Source: Curtobacterium ammoniigenes NBRC 101786 (GTDB lineage Bacteria > Actinomycetota > Actinomycetes > Actinomycetales > Microbacteriaceae). Taken from it: a stretch of DNA of 64,000 bases. Each line of letters starts with the position of its first letter. The first letter of the stretch is position 1. Positions 43,187 through 52,147 of the stretch are shown one piece after another. The stretch covers positions 62,001 to 126,000 of the forward strand of contig NZ_BCSV01000001.1 in NCBI RefSeq assembly GCF_001571045.1, given 5' to 3'. The notes under the pieces are model-generated. The model saw only the letters and a program-made list of their open reading frames with translations, made no database searches and had not been told where the DNA came from. Both the position numbers and the translations under genes were made by a program.

Positions 43187-45025
43187 ATGGCACATCTTCT
43201 GGGCGCCGAGAACCTCCATCTCGAATACCCGACACGCGTCGTCTTCGACAGCGTGTCGCTCGGGATCGACGAGGGTGACCGGATCGGTGTCGTGGGCCGC
43301 AACGGAGACGGAAAGTCGACCCTCCTCGGGCTGCTCGCCGGGCGCGTCGAGCCGGACTCGGGGCGCGTGACCCGACGGCGCAACGTCACCGTCGGGTATC
43401 TCGATCAGCGCGATGATCTGCCAGCGGGTGCCCGCGTCGGCGCGGTCGTCGTGGGTGACCGCGCCGAACACGAGTGGGCTGGCGATGCTCGAATCCGAGA
43501 CGTCATCGGCGGCCTCGTGCCCGACGTGGACTGGGAGGCATCCGTCGACGAGCTCTCCGGGGGGCAACGCCGTCGCGTGGCACTTGCGCGTCTGCTCGTC
43601 GGTGACTGGGATGTCCTGTTCCTCGATGAGCCGACAAACCATCTTGATGTAGAGGGCATCGCCTGGCTGGCTGAGCATGTGCGGGGGCGGTGGGCGGCGA
43701 ACGCCGGCGGCCTCGTCGTCGTCACGCACGACCGATGGTTCCTTGACGCGGTTTCTACGTCCACGTGGGAAGTGCATGACGGTATCGTCGAGCCCTTCGA
43801 GGGCGGCTATGCCGCCTACATTCTGCAGCGCGTCGAGCGGGATCGTCAGGCCGCGGCGTCCGAGAGCCGGCGGCAGAACCTCGCCCGGAAGGAGCTCGCA
43901 TGGCTCCGACGGGGTGCCCCCGCTCGCACAAGCAAGCCGAAGTTCCGGATCGATGCCGCCAATGCGCTGATCGCGGACGTCCCGCCGATCCGCGACACGG
44001 TGGCGCTGACCCAAATGGCGACGGCGCGGCTCGGCAAAGACGTCGTCGATCTGCTCGATGCCGGTGTGACGTACCCGGGCGACGTCGAGCCGACACTGAC
44101 CGGAGTCGAATGGCGCATCGCTCCGGGTGAACGGACCGGCATTCTCGGTCCGAACGGTGCCGGGAAATCCACGCTGCTCGGGCTCGTATCTGGCCGCGTC
44201 CAGCCGACCGCCGGGCGCGTGAAAACCGGAAAGACCGTGCAGGTCGCGGTGCTCGACCAACAGCTGGCCGATTTGCAGCAGTTCGCCGACGACCGTGTTC
44301 GCGCGGTCATTGCGCGGAAGAAGACCTCATATGTGGCGGACGGCAAGGAACTCACCCCGTCGCAACTTCTCGAGCGGCTCGGGTTCACCTCCGCGCAACT
44401 GTCGACGCCCGTTCGTGACCTCTCGGGTGGTCAGAAGCGGCGTCTCCAGCTCATGCTCGTGCTCTTGGACGAGCCGAACGTGCTGATTCTCGACGAGCCG
44501 ACAAACGATCTCGACACCGACATGCTCGCCGCGATGGAGGACCTGCTCGACTCGTGGCCCGGCACCCTGCTCGTCGTGTCGCACGACCGGTACCTGCTCG
44601 AGCGCGTGACCGACCAGCAGTACGCGGTTCTGGGCGGCCAGATGCGGCATCTCCCCGGTGGCGTGGACGAGTACATGCGCCTGCGGAGCGCTGGGAACGC
44701 CGGTCAGACCGGAGGCCCGAGCCAGCTGCAAGCGTCCGCCCCCGTTGCAGACGCGTCCGCACCCACTGCGGTCGCCGCTGCGCCGAAAGGTGCGACGGCG
44801 TTGAGCGGCGCCGATCGGCGCAACGCCGAGAAGGAGGTCGCCTCGCTCGACCGGAAGATCGCACGAGCGGGCGCTCAGCGACAGCAGATCCTCGATGCCT
44901 TCGCGTCGCATGATCAGTCGGACTTCACCGGGCTCGGAACGCTGCAGGAGCAGCTCGCCGCCGCAGAACGCGAGCTCGAAGCGCTCGAGGGTCGTTGGCT
45001 CGAGGTCGCCGAACTCCTCGAATAA
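43187..45025 (+). CDS. ABC-F family ATPase (ribosome-associated type)
   Basis: This 612-residue protein has two ATP-binding cassettes without membrane domains. Cassette 1 has Walker A VVGRNGDGKSTLL, signature LSGGQRRRVALARLL and Walker B DVLFLDEPTNHLD. Cassette 2 has GPNGAGKSTLLGLV, LSGGQKRRLQLML and LILDEPTNDLDTD. A C-terminal coiled-coil tail (about 540-612) is rich in Lys/Glu/Ala, as in Uup/EttA relatives. These proteins act on the ribosome. The ATG at 43187 is chosen; the longer frame covers the antisense of the previous gene. Confidence 0.93.
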   Translation: MAHLLGAENLHLEYPTRVVFDSVSLGIDEGDRIGVVGRNGDGKSTLLGLLAGRVEPDSGRVTRRRNVTVGYLDQRDDLPAGARVGAVVVGDRAEHEWAGDARIRDVIGGLVPDVDWEASVDELSGGQRRRVALARLLVGDWDVLFLDEPTNHLDVEGIAWLAEHVRGRWAANAGGLVVVTHDRWFLDAVSTSTWEVHDGIVEPFEGGYAAYILQRVERDRQAAASESRRQNLARKELAWLRRGAPARTSKPKFRIDAANALIADVPPIRDTVALTQMATARLGKDVVDLLDAGVTYPGDVEPTLTGVEWRIAPGERTGILGPNGAGKSTLLGLVSGRVQPTAGRVKTGKTVQVAVLDQQLADLQQFADDRVRAVIARKKTSYVADGKELTPSQLLERLGFTSAQLSTPVRDLSGGQKRRLQLMLVLLDEPNVLILDEPTNDLDTDMLAAMEDLLDSWPGTLLVVSHDRYLLERVTDQQYAVLGGQMRHLPGGVDEYMRLRSAGNAGQTGGPSQLQASAPVADASAPTAVAAAPKGATALSGADRRNAEKEVASLDRKIARAGAQRQQILDAFASHDQSDFTGLGTLQEQLAAAERELEALEGRWLEVAELLE

Positions 45026-45048
45026 CGGGCCGCTCGAGCGTGGGCTCG

Positions 45049-45555
45049 TCAGTCGCCCAGGCTGACTGACAGTGAACGGAGGAGGTCTGCGAGCGTTCGA
45101 CGCGCCTCCGGTTCGAGGTCGGCGAGCAGGGCGGCCTCGGCCTGGACGAGACCGGCGATGGCAGCATCGATCGAACGGCGCCCTGCGTCCGTGAGCGACA
45201 CGATGATGCCGCGACCGTCACGAGGGTCAGTTCGACGGCTGACAAGGCCACGCCCCGCGAGCCGGTCCACACGGTTCGTCATCGTTCCGCTCGACACGAG
45301 GGTCTGCTGCAGCAGCGCCTTCGGGCTCAACTCGTAGGGGGCGCCTGCTCGGCGAAGCGCGGACAGGACATCGAACTCCCATGACTCCATGTCGCCCGCT
45401 GCGAACGCGGAGCGCCGCGCCAACTCCAGGTGCCGTGCGACGCGTCCGACGCGCGAGAGCACGTGAAGCGGCGCGAAGTCGAGATCCGGCCGCTCCCGCT
45501 GCCAGGCGGCGACGATCCGATCGACCTCGTCCTCAGCTCCGCCCGCAACCGTCAC
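45049..45555 (-). CDS. MarR-family transcriptional regulator
   Basis: This 168-residue winged-helix regulator has EDEVDRIVAAWQRERPDLD at the start and a MarR DNA-binding core: MESWEFDVLSALRRAGAPYE, then LSPKALLQQTLVSSGTMTNR and VDRLAGRGLVSRRTDPRDGR (the wing, DxRxxR). A dimerisation helix follows at the C-terminus. The GTG at 45555 sits directly behind GGAGGGG; an ATG at 45603 has no ribosome site. It is divergent from tRNA-Gln. The ligand is unknown. Confidence 0.87.
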   Translation of the reverse strand: MTVAGGAEDEVDRIVAAWQRERPDLDFAPLHVLSRVGRVARHLELARRSAFAAGDMESWEFDVLSALRRAGAPYELSPKALLQQTLVSSGTMTNRVDRLAGRGLVSRRTDPRDGRGIIVSLTDAGRRSIDAAIAGLVQAEAALLADLEPEARRTLADLLRSLSVSLGD

Positions 45556-45639
45556 CCCTCCATCATGGCGGTCCCGCGCCGAACCCGGACGGTCCTCGGG
45601 CATGGGAAGATAGTTCGGCGTCGCGCCACCGCGACGCGT

Positions 45640-45711
45640 TCCGCCTTGGTGTAACGGCAGCACGACGGCCTTTGGAGCCGTGAGGACTAGGTTCGAATCC
45701 TGGAGGCGGAG
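45640..45711 (+). tRNA. tRNA-Gln (anticodon TTG)
   Basis: This 72-base cloverleaf has acceptor arms TCCGCCT and AGGCGGA and discriminator G. The anticodon arm is ACGGC, loop CTTTGGA, GCCGT, giving anticodon TTG, and the T-loop is GGTTCGAATCC. The terminal CCA is not encoded. It may have been the integration point of the accessory segment to its right, but no repeat of its 3' end was found. Confidence 0.96.
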
Positions 45712-45716
45712 CTTGG

Positions 45717-45732
45717 GGCCGTTCGGCCTTTC
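45717..45732 (+). terminator. Short terminator after tRNA-Gln
   Basis: GGCC, tetraloop GTTC, GGCC (extended by neighbouring G-T pairs) is followed by TTTC a few bases after the tRNA. The stem is short but the position is right. Confidence 0.5.
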
Positions 45733-45867
45733 TCGAGATCTCATTCGGTCTCTTCGTCCGTGGCACGTTTCGAGGGCGTTCTGCGGCAGTCGTTGGCCGA
45801 TTCGGTGTATGTGCGGTTCGGCTTTGGGCTCGCGGATAGTTCCGAGGGCCGCGTCGGGGAACGAAAA

Positions 45868-45900
45868 ATGCCCCCTGGCCCGTGTGCGGGCAGGGGGCAT
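45868..45900 (-). terminator. Intrinsic terminator of the lacI gene, separated from it by the IS
   Basis: ATGCCCCCT and AGGGGGCAT plus the inner GCCCG/CGGGC form a 14-bp stem with one bulge and a 4-base loop. On the minus strand it is followed by TTTTT. No minus-strand gene lies directly upstream now. If the IS element is removed, it lies about 20 bases after the stop of the LacI gene at 47286-48290. Confidence 0.8.
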
Positions 45901-45970
45901 CAGCTCCGGAGGCAGCGTGAACCGTCCCCGGTTTGATGCCGCATCCTTTTGAGTTGGAAGGATGGCAGTC

Positions 45971-46282
45971 ATGCCGAAGAAGATCGATCCCGCGCTCCGG
46001 GAGCGAGCCGTCAGGCTCGTGCGTGAGCACCGGTCGGAGTACCCGTCACTGACGGCCGCGTCAGCGGCCGTGGCCCGACAGGTTGGGGTCGGTAACGAGA
46101 CCGTGCGGCGGTGGGTACTGCAAGCCGGTATCGACGACGGCACCCGTGACGGGGTGACCTCAGTCGAGCATGCTGAGATCAAGCGGTTGAAGGCGGAGAA
46201 CGCCCGGTTGCGGGAAGACGTCGCGATCCTTCGCGCGGCGACGACTTTCTTCGTGGGGGAACTCGACCCCCGCAATCGTTGA
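45971..46282 (+). CDS. IS3-family transposase OrfA
   Basis: This 103-residue protein begins MPKKIDPALRERAVRLVREH. It has an N-terminal helix-turn-helix (TAASAAVARQVGVGNETVRR) followed by a leucine-zipper-like helix (EIKRLKAENARLREDVAIL), the standard OrfA architecture for DNA binding and dimer formation. The ATG at 45971 has AAGGA 8 bases upstream; an in-frame ATG at 45962 is less well placed. The stop overlaps the start of orfB as TGATG, and orfB is in the -1 frame. Confidence 0.9.
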   Translation: MPKKIDPALRERAVRLVREHRSEYPSLTAASAAVARQVGVGNETVRRWVLQAGIDDGTRDGVTSVEHAEIKRLKAENARLREDVAILRAATTFFVGELDPRNR

Positions 46283-47255
46283 TGCTGGGCTTCATCGACA
46301 CGATGAGAGCTGAGGGGCACGCGGTCGAGTCGATCTGCCAGGCCCTGCGTGAGCAGGGCTGCCAGATCGCCGCGCGCACCTACCGGGCTTGGCGGCAGGG
46401 TCTCGTGTCGACCAGGACGGTCACCGACGCGCTCGTCGTGGACGCGGTTCGCGAGGCCGCCTGGACCACCGTCGAGATCGGCGGCCGTGAGCGTCGGGTG
46501 CTGACCCCGGAAGGGCTCTACGGGCGGCGGAAGATGACCGCGCTGATCCGCCGCACCACGCTTCCCGGCGCCTCGCGCGGCGCAATGGACCGGGCCATGC
46601 GGACGCTCGGACTGTCTAGTATCCGCCGCGACAAGGGCATCCGCACCACGATTCCCGCAAAGGACGGGATCCAGGCAGGGGACCTGCTGAACCGCGACTT
46701 CACGGCCCCCAGATCCGATCACACCTGGGTGATGGACTTCACCTACTGCCGCACCTGGGCCGGCTGGGTCTACGTCGCGTTCATCGTCGACGTCTACTCG
46801 CAACGCATCGTCGACTGGCATGCGCAGACCACCAAGCACGTTGAGCTCGTGATGATCCCGCTGCGGATAGCGCTCTGGGAACGCGGCCGTCAAGGCCACC
46901 CCATCCAACCGGACCAGCTGCGAGCACATTCGGACGCGGGGTCTCAATATGTCTCGCTTGCCTACACCGACAAGCTCTCGCTCGACGGCATCGCCCCGTC
47001 GATCGGCTCCGTGGGCGACGCGCTTGACAACGCTCTCATGGAGACGATCAACGGGCTCTACAAGGCCGAATGCATCCGCACGACCGTGTTCCATGACGGC
47101 CCCTATCGGACCCTCAGCGACGTCGAGTTCGCGACCGCCGGATGGGTCGACTGGTACAACACCCGTAGGCTTCACTCGAGCTCGGCTACGTTCCACCCGC
47201 CGAGTTCGAGCAAGCCCACTACGCGACCCTCAACCGAGAGCCGCAACCCGCATAG
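46282..47255 (+). pseudogene. IS3-family transposase OrfB, frameshifted near the 3' end
   Basis: The frame encodes an rve-type integrase catalytic domain. The DDE triad is present: Asp in HTWVMDFTYCRTWAGWVY, Asp in AHSDAGSQYVSLAYTDK and Glu in NALMETINGLYKAECIRT. At about 47181 the expected HSSLGYVPPAEFEQAHYATL is replaced by HSSSATFHPPSS, because one C is missing (AGCTCGG for AGCCTCGG). The original frame resumes immediately as 24 further codons to the TAG at 47253-47255. As written, the protein runs into the antisense of lacI. Loss of the normal end may reduce or abolish activity, or this may be a sequencing error. Confidence 0.88.
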
Positions 47256-47285
47256 GGGCGGCCGAAAACCTGGGGCGCTTCATGC

Positions 47286-48290
47286 TCAGGTTGATTGCCG
47301 TGTGGCGATGAATGGTCTGACGTATTCGATGCGCGGCTCGAGGGGTTCTCCTCGGGCCGCGGCGAGAAGTCGTGAGGCGGCGAGTTCTCCGATTTTTCGG
47401 AGGTTGAGGTCAACGCTGGTCAGTGTGGGGCGGGACGCCTCGACCATGAGGTCCCAGTTATCGACGCCGAGCACGGCAATGTCGTCAGGGACTTGAATAC
47501 CTCGCTCGCGGAGGTGGTCGAGTACGCCGCGGGCTACCTGATCGCTAACGCAGAAGATTCCGTCGAGCTTTCGCCCGCCTGCGAGCAAGCTGGCGGCGGC
47601 GGTGCGTCCCCAGTTCTCCGTCCACTGTCCGTGGATGACATCCATGCGTGCGTTAGCGGGGGCGTGGTCTGCCAGTGCCGCGTTTGCTCCAGCGACTCGT
47701 CGCGAACTGGTGAGACTGTCTTCTTGGCCTGCGATGACGGCAATCGCCGTTCTGCCGAGCGAGAGGAGATGTTGAACGCCAAGGTATCCCACGGCTTCGT
47801 CATCGGGGACGACGGAGTGGTCGGTTGGATCGTCCGATGCTCCGAGCGCATACACGACGGGCACTCCCGGAAATCGCCCGATCGATGGTCGAATCTCGCT
47901 GGTCGATCCGGTAACGAGGATGCCGTCGACGCCGCGTTTGAGCAGGCGTGCGACGTGGTAGTTCTCTCGAACCGTGTCGCCGCGGATAGCGCCGAGCATC
48001 AGGTCGACGTCTGAACTCGTCGCGACGTCTTCTACGCCTCCGAGCATCCCGACCATGAAGCGGCCGTATTCGTCGGTGCTGAGGACGCCGAAGGTGAGGT
48101 CTCGCTTGTCATACCTCGAGGCTGAGCTGTCGCGGCGACGGACGCTGACGCCGAGACTGCGGGCTGCCTCGAGAACCTTTTCGCGTGTTTGTTCGCGGAT
48201 TTGGCCGGTGTCGTTGAGGACTTTCGAGACCGTTCCGGCGGACACGCCGGCGGCTCGAGCGATATCTGCGACGCGCACCGATTGAGCCAT
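47286..48290 (-). CDS. LacI-family transcriptional regulator, locus 2
   Basis: This 334-residue regulator begins MAQSVRVADIARAAGVSAGT and continues VSKVLNDTGQIREQTR, the LacI helix-turn-helix. The effector domain includes VLSTDEYGRFMVGMLGGVED and VLGVDNWDLMVEASRPTLTS. It is closely similar in layout to the LacI of locus 1. AGGAGG lies 12 bases before the ATG. It is the last gene on the minus strand after the two permeases. The palindrome CCTGACAGGTCAGG lies 29 bases upstream. The IS3 element begins 3 bases after its stop, but the C-terminus has a normal length. Confidence 0.9.
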   Translation of the reverse strand: MAQSVRVADIARAAGVSAGTVSKVLNDTGQIREQTREKVLEAARSLGVSVRRRDSSASRYDKRDLTFGVLSTDEYGRFMVGMLGGVEDVATSSDVDLMLGAIRGDTVRENYHVARLLKRGVDGILVTGSTSEIRPSIGRFPGVPVVYALGASDDPTDHSVVPDDEAVGYLGVQHLLSLGRTAIAVIAGQEDSLTSSRRVAGANAALADHAPANARMDVIHGQWTENWGRTAAASLLAGGRKLDGIFCVSDQVARGVLDHLRERGIQVPDDIAVLGVDNWDLMVEASRPTLTSVDLNLRKIGELAASRLLAAARGEPLEPRIEYVRPFIATRQST

Positions 48291-48318
48291 CCCTGAATGT
48301 TCCTCCTGCCGGTCTCAT

Positions 48319-48332
48319 CCTGACAGGTCAGG
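48319..48332. promoter_or_regulatory. 14-bp palindrome upstream of lacI, locus 2
   Basis: CCTGAC-AG-GTCAGG is a perfect 6-bp inverted repeat. It does not match the GGAAA-type sites, so it may be a different binding site or a small hairpin. Confidence 0.3.
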
Positions 48333-48370
48333 CGTGGTCTTGGGTGTCGCTCCCGTTCAGTGCTCGGCTG

Positions 48371-49258
48371 CTATCTGGATGAACCGGCGATGAGCCCCTC
48401 CGCGTAGTAGCGCTGCAGGAGGAGGAACAGTGCCACCACCGGCAGTGCCGCGATGGTTGTTGCTCCGGTGACCAGCCCCGGGTCGACAACGCTGATGCCG
48501 AAGTTGCTGTGCGTCGAGAGCAGTGTCAATGCGATGGGGAGGGTGTAGGTCGATTGGTTGGACAAGAACGTGACGGAGGTGATGAGGTCGTTCCAGCCGG
48601 CCATGAATCCGAATAGTCCGACGGTGATGAACCCGGGCCACGACAGGGGGAGGATCACTCGGAGCATGACCTGCAGTTGGGAGCAGCCGTCCAAGCGGGC
48701 GGACTCTTCCAGCTCTACCGAGATCGTGGCGAACGCGTTCCGCATGACGAAGATCGAGAACGGAAGCTGATAGGTCGCAAGCACGAGGATGACGCCCGCA
48801 AGCGTGTTCAAGAGCCCCAGGTCTTTCAGGACCACGGAGAGTGGCGTCAGTAGACCTTGGATTGGAACGATGATCGGCGCGAGGACGACCAGGAAGACGA
48901 GATCGACCCATCGCGCCCGGACCCGGGCAAGCACATAGCCAGCGGTAACGGCTGCGAAGAGCGCGACCAGGGCGGTGACGATTCCAACGATCGCCGAGTT
49001 GACCGCGTAGTGGAGGATGTCGGCGGACGGGCTGAACAGGATGCTGTAGTTGCGCCACGTGAAATGGGTCAGTGATCCCAGCGTCAGCCCTTGGGCGTCA
49101 GCGTTGCGTCCTTGGAAGGAGCGGATGACGGTCGTGACGATGGGGCCGATGGCGACGATCGCCAGGATAGTGCCCACCATGACATAGCCGCCGCGGGAGA
49201 GTGCGGGCGTTTTGGGGGTTCGGCGAGGTCGGGTTTCCACGATTGTGCGGGAGGTCAT
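48371..49258 (-). CDS. Carbohydrate ABC transporter permease (MalG type), locus 2
   Basis: This 295-residue permease has six helices, the first being GGYVMVGTILAIVAIGPIVT, and the EAA region ELEESARLDGCSQLQVML. It is the MalG-type half of a CUT1 sugar importer and is paralogous to the product of 8593-9546. It begins one base after the MalF-type gene ends. No ATPase gene is nearby. The C-terminus SRYYAEGLIAGSSR-type residues (LLQRYYAEGLIAGS) match the usual MalG end, which contacts the ATPase. Confidence 0.9.
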   Translation of the reverse strand: MTSRTIVETRPRRTPKTPALSRGGYVMVGTILAIVAIGPIVTTVIRSFQGRNADAQGLTLGSLTHFTWRNYSILFSPSADILHYAVNSAIVGIVTALVALFAAVTAGYVLARVRARWVDLVFLVVLAPIIVPIQGLLTPLSVVLKDLGLLNTLAGVILVLATYQLPFSIFVMRNAFATISVELEESARLDGCSQLQVMLRVILPLSWPGFITVGLFGFMAGWNDLITSVTFLSNQSTYTLPIALTLLSTHSNFGISVVDPGLVTGATTIAALPVVALFLLLQRYYAEGLIAGSSR

Positions 49259-49259
49259 G

Positions 49260-50129
49260 TCAGTCTTCTTTCCGTCCGAGGACCCGCAGCTGGACCGCCG
49301 TGATGAGCAGAATCACAAGCGACACGACGACGGAGATCGCGGCTCCGTAGCCGAGTCGGAATTGGATGAACGAGGTCGTGTAGGTGTAGAGCACGACCGT
49401 CGTTGTTCCGCCTCCCGGACCGCCTTTGGTGAGCGCGTAGAACTGGTCGAACGTGAGGATGGTGCCTCCGATGGAGAGGATCAGGCACAAGCCGATGGTC
49501 CGCCGGATCAGCGGTGTGATGATGCGTGTCTCAATCACGAACCAGGACGCGCCATCCATGCGTGAGGCCTCGATGACTTCCGGCGGCACCGCTTGCGCGG
49601 CTGCCATTAGCAGGATCATCGCCGTTCCCGCTGTCTTCCAGATTGTCAGGACGATCACTGCCCAGAACGCGTCGGTGGGGTGTGCGAACCAGGCGGTGTT
49701 CCCGCTCCCGAGGCCGGTCGCGGCGAGGAGCTTGTTGATGAGCCCGGTGCCGGGGGTGAGCAGTGTCGACGCCATGAACGACGCTGCCGTGAAGCCGATT
49801 ACGACCGGAAGAAAGAACGAGGCGCGGAAGATCGAGGAGATCCGGTTCGATCGGCGCAGCATCATCGATAGGCCATAGGAAACGACGAACGAAATCGGGA
49901 CCAGTACGATGGTGAACTTCAGCGTGAACCAGACTGCTTGGCCAAGGCCAGGGTCTGTGAACAGGGTTCGATAGTTCGCAAGTCCGATCCATTTCGGGAC
50001 GCCCGTGAACAGCGGCCACTGCGTGAACGACATGTACACCAGCAGCACCATTGGGATGAAGAAGAACACCGCGACGAGGATCAGCGCGGGGCTGACCATG
50101 CTTACGGCGAACCAGTTGGCTCGGCGCAT
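49260..50129 (-). CDS. Sugar ABC transporter permease (MalF type), locus 2
   Basis: This 289-residue permease starts MRRANWFAVSMVSPALILVA, followed by FFFIPMVLLVYMSFTQWPLF and the EAA motif EVIEASRMDGASWFVIETRI. It is the MalF-type subunit and is paralogous to the product of 9568-10524. Its ATG at 50129 overlaps the stop of the GH127 gene as TGATG, so translation is coupled; a longer frame from 50207 overlaps that gene and is rejected. Confidence 0.9.
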   Translation of the reverse strand: MRRANWFAVSMVSPALILVAVFFFIPMVLLVYMSFTQWPLFTGVPKWIGLANYRTLFTDPGLGQAVWFTLKFTIVLVPISFVVSYGLSMMLRRSNRISSIFRASFFLPVVIGFTAASFMASTLLTPGTGLINKLLAATGLGSGNTAWFAHPTDAFWAVIVLTIWKTAGTAMILLMAAAQAVPPEVIEASRMDGASWFVIETRIITPLIRRTIGLCLILSIGGTILTFDQFYALTKGGPGGGTTTVVLYTYTTSFIQFRLGYGAAISVVVSLVILLITAVQLRVLGRKED

Positions 50130-52144
50130 CAGCGGCGACGCTCCAGCCCGTCTGATCGGTGCGTCGGCACATGAACCCGCATCGTCGACGCTCCCCGGTT
50201 GGCCCACAAGTGGTACGGAATGAAGCGCAGCGTCGTTGTCCGAGTCGGAGCGGGCGGTGCAGGCAGCGCCCGGTATCCGACCTGCTCCCAGGACGATGGT
50301 GAGGCCACAAGCCCGTCCGTTGTCAACGCGACGTAGGGTTCTCCCGCGAGTGCGTCTGCGTGCGCTGTGGGCGTGATCGATGGGTCGACGCTAACCAGTT
50401 GCAGGTCAACGTCGGGTTCCTGGTCGACGCTCTCCAGGGCATACACCACGGGGCCCCGGCGAAGCGCGACCGTTCCGCGGAGCCCGTCGGCCGCGGGGTG
50501 CGGCTCGAGGAACACCGGCCGAAGCGGGAGCTCCAGGTCGACGGTGTCTCCCGGCTGCCACACGCGCTGCAGCCGCGCGTATCCGTGCTCGAGTGGGGCA
50601 GCACTCGCGGTGCCGTTGACGCGAATGTGCCACGTCTCAGCCCACGCCGGGATGCGCAGCGACAGTGTCCACGGACTCGACGGGGTCTCCTCGACGGTGA
50701 TCCGGATCGCTCCATCGAGCGGGTAGGCAGTATCGACAGTGAGCCGAACCGACTCTGCGGACACGGTGTCGTCTATGGTCGCGGGCATATATTGATGCAG
50801 CTGAACGCCGGCGCTGTCGGTGGTGGCGATGTAGCCGGTGAGGCTCGCTACGGTTCGGAGGATGTTTGGCGGGCAGCATGCGCACTCGAACCAGGGAGGT
50901 CGAGTGCCCTCTGCTTCGGCCCGTGGGGACCGGCGGTGCGGGTCAGCTTCGGGCAGTGACCGTCGCCGTTGGATCGGGTTGTTGTAGAAGTAGGCAACCC
51001 GGTCCACACTCGTCGACGCGGCGAACAGGTTATAGAGCGTGTGTTCGATCGCGTCGGCGAAACGTCCCTCACCGCTTTCCAGCAGGAGCCGCCAGGACAG
51101 CATCAGATATCCAATCGACGCGCATGTTTCACCGTACGATCGGTCGGTTTGCAGTTCCCAGTCCTCCCCGAATGCTTCGCCATCAAATCGCGACCCGAGC
51201 GCGCCGGTGACGTACATCTTGCGACTGGTCATGGTTTCCCACTGGCGGGTGACCGCGGCGAGCAGTGGTTGGTCGTCGGTCTCGATCGCGACGTCAGCAG
51301 CGCCGCAGAGGAGGTAGACGCCGCGCACGGCGTGACCGACGGCCTCGTCTTGCTCGCGGACCGGGACGTCATCCTGCAGGTATGCCGAGCCGGCGAACCA
51401 GTTCGGAATCCGTCCGTGTCCGCGACCGTCAACGAATTGGCGTGCGAGCGTGAGGTACCGCTGTTCTCCGGTCTCTCGGGCGAGTTCGACGAGCGCCATC
51501 TCGATTTCCTCGTGCCCGTCGAGGTCTTGTCTGCGCCCTTCGCCGAAGGTGTCCCAGATCAGATCTGCCGCGCGGATGGCGACGGTCATGAGACGGGGGT
51601 CTGAGGATGTGCGGGTGAGGGCGATGGCTGCCTGGATGAGGTGTCCGATGCAGTACAACTCGTGGCTCTGTTCAAGCTCCGCCCAACGTGTACCGCTTCC
51701 CGCTTGGATCCAGGAGTTCAAGTAGCCGTCGTCTTCTTGAGCGGCCGAGATGATGCTGACGAGTTCATCGAGTTTGTCGTCGTGGCCGAAGGGAGCGGCA
51801 TCGCCGGCGCGGAGCCACGCGAGCCCTTCGACTAGCTTGTAGAGGTCGGAGTCGGTGAACCATAGGCCGCGTCGTTCCAGGGTTGGGTCGGCATCTGGCG
51901 CGAGCCGTCGAAGATTGTCGATCGTGCCATCGTGCTCAAGCCAGTCGACCTGATGCCGGACCGATTCGTGCGCATTTGCGCGCTGCCACCGCTGCCACAT
52001 CCCTCCGGTGACGTGCACGTTCGAAAGTGGCATCGGTCGGAGCGCGACGGTGGCTGCGGGGCTGGGATGGACGGGTCCGCGCGCGTGATGGGGCGGGGAG
52101 TGGTCGGCGAGCTGGTCGGTGGAGGTGGCGATTTCGTCCAGCAT
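50129..52144 (-). CDS. GH127 beta-L-arabinofuranosidase-like glycoside hydrolase, locus 2
   Basis: This 671-residue protein has no signal peptide and is therefore cytoplasmic. It carries SYGETCASIGYLM with Glu339 and Cys341, and WFECACCPPNILRT with Cys423 and Cys424, the Zn/Cys catalytic set of GH127. The fold starts LRPMPLSNVHVTGGMW, as in other GH127 members. It is about 20 residues longer than the locus 1 enzyme. The start at 52144 lies 3 bases after the binding-protein stop, so coupling is likely. Whether the two GH127 enzymes share a substrate cannot be told. Confidence 0.9.
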   Translation of the reverse strand: MLDEIATSTDQLADHSPPHHARGPVHPSPAATVALRPMPLSNVHVTGGMWQRWQRANAHESVRHQVDWLEHDGTIDNLRRLAPDADPTLERRGLWFTDSDLYKLVEGLAWLRAGDAAPFGHDDKLDELVSIISAAQEDDGYLNSWIQAGSGTRWAELEQSHELYCIGHLIQAAIALTRTSSDPRLMTVAIRAADLIWDTFGEGRRQDLDGHEEIEMALVELARETGEQRYLTLARQFVDGRGHGRIPNWFAGSAYLQDDVPVREQDEAVGHAVRGVYLLCGAADVAIETDDQPLLAAVTRQWETMTSRKMYVTGALGSRFDGEAFGEDWELQTDRSYGETCASIGYLMLSWRLLLESGEGRFADAIEHTLYNLFAASTSVDRVAYFYNNPIQRRRSLPEADPHRRSPRAEAEGTRPPWFECACCPPNILRTVASLTGYIATTDSAGVQLHQYMPATIDDTVSAESVRLTVDTAYPLDGAIRITVEETPSSPWTLSLRIPAWAETWHIRVNGTASAAPLEHGYARLQRVWQPGDTVDLELPLRPVFLEPHPAADGLRGTVALRRGPVVYALESVDQEPDVDLQLVSVDPSITPTAHADALAGEPYVALTTDGLVASPSSWEQVGYRALPAPPAPTRTTTLRFIPYHLWANRGASTMRVHVPTHRSDGLERRR

Positions 52145-52147
52145 TCG

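Larger units (their letters stand above)
45918..47282 (+). mobile_element. IS3-family insertion sequence (1365 bp), probably inactive
   Basis: The left end is TGAACCGTCCCCGGTTTG and the right end, read inward, is TGAAGCGCCCCAGGTTTT; 17 of 23 terminal bases match. The TGAACCGCCCC-type termini and the two overlapping reading frames are typical of the IS3 family, including IS6110. No 3-4 base target duplication is visible (GCG on the left, TGC on the right). The right end lies 3 bases from the stop of the LacI gene. orfB carries a frameshift, so the copy is probably not autonomous. Confidence 0.88.

Noticed and set aside
45640..45711. Attachment-site duplication of the tRNA-Gln 3' end
   Set aside because: No second copy of the terminal bases was found downstream in the window, and no integrase is present.
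45556..47196. Very long minus-strand frame joining the MarR gene to DNA across the tRNA and IS
   Set aside because: It runs antisense through tRNA-Gln and the transposase genes. MarR homology is confined to 45049-45555.
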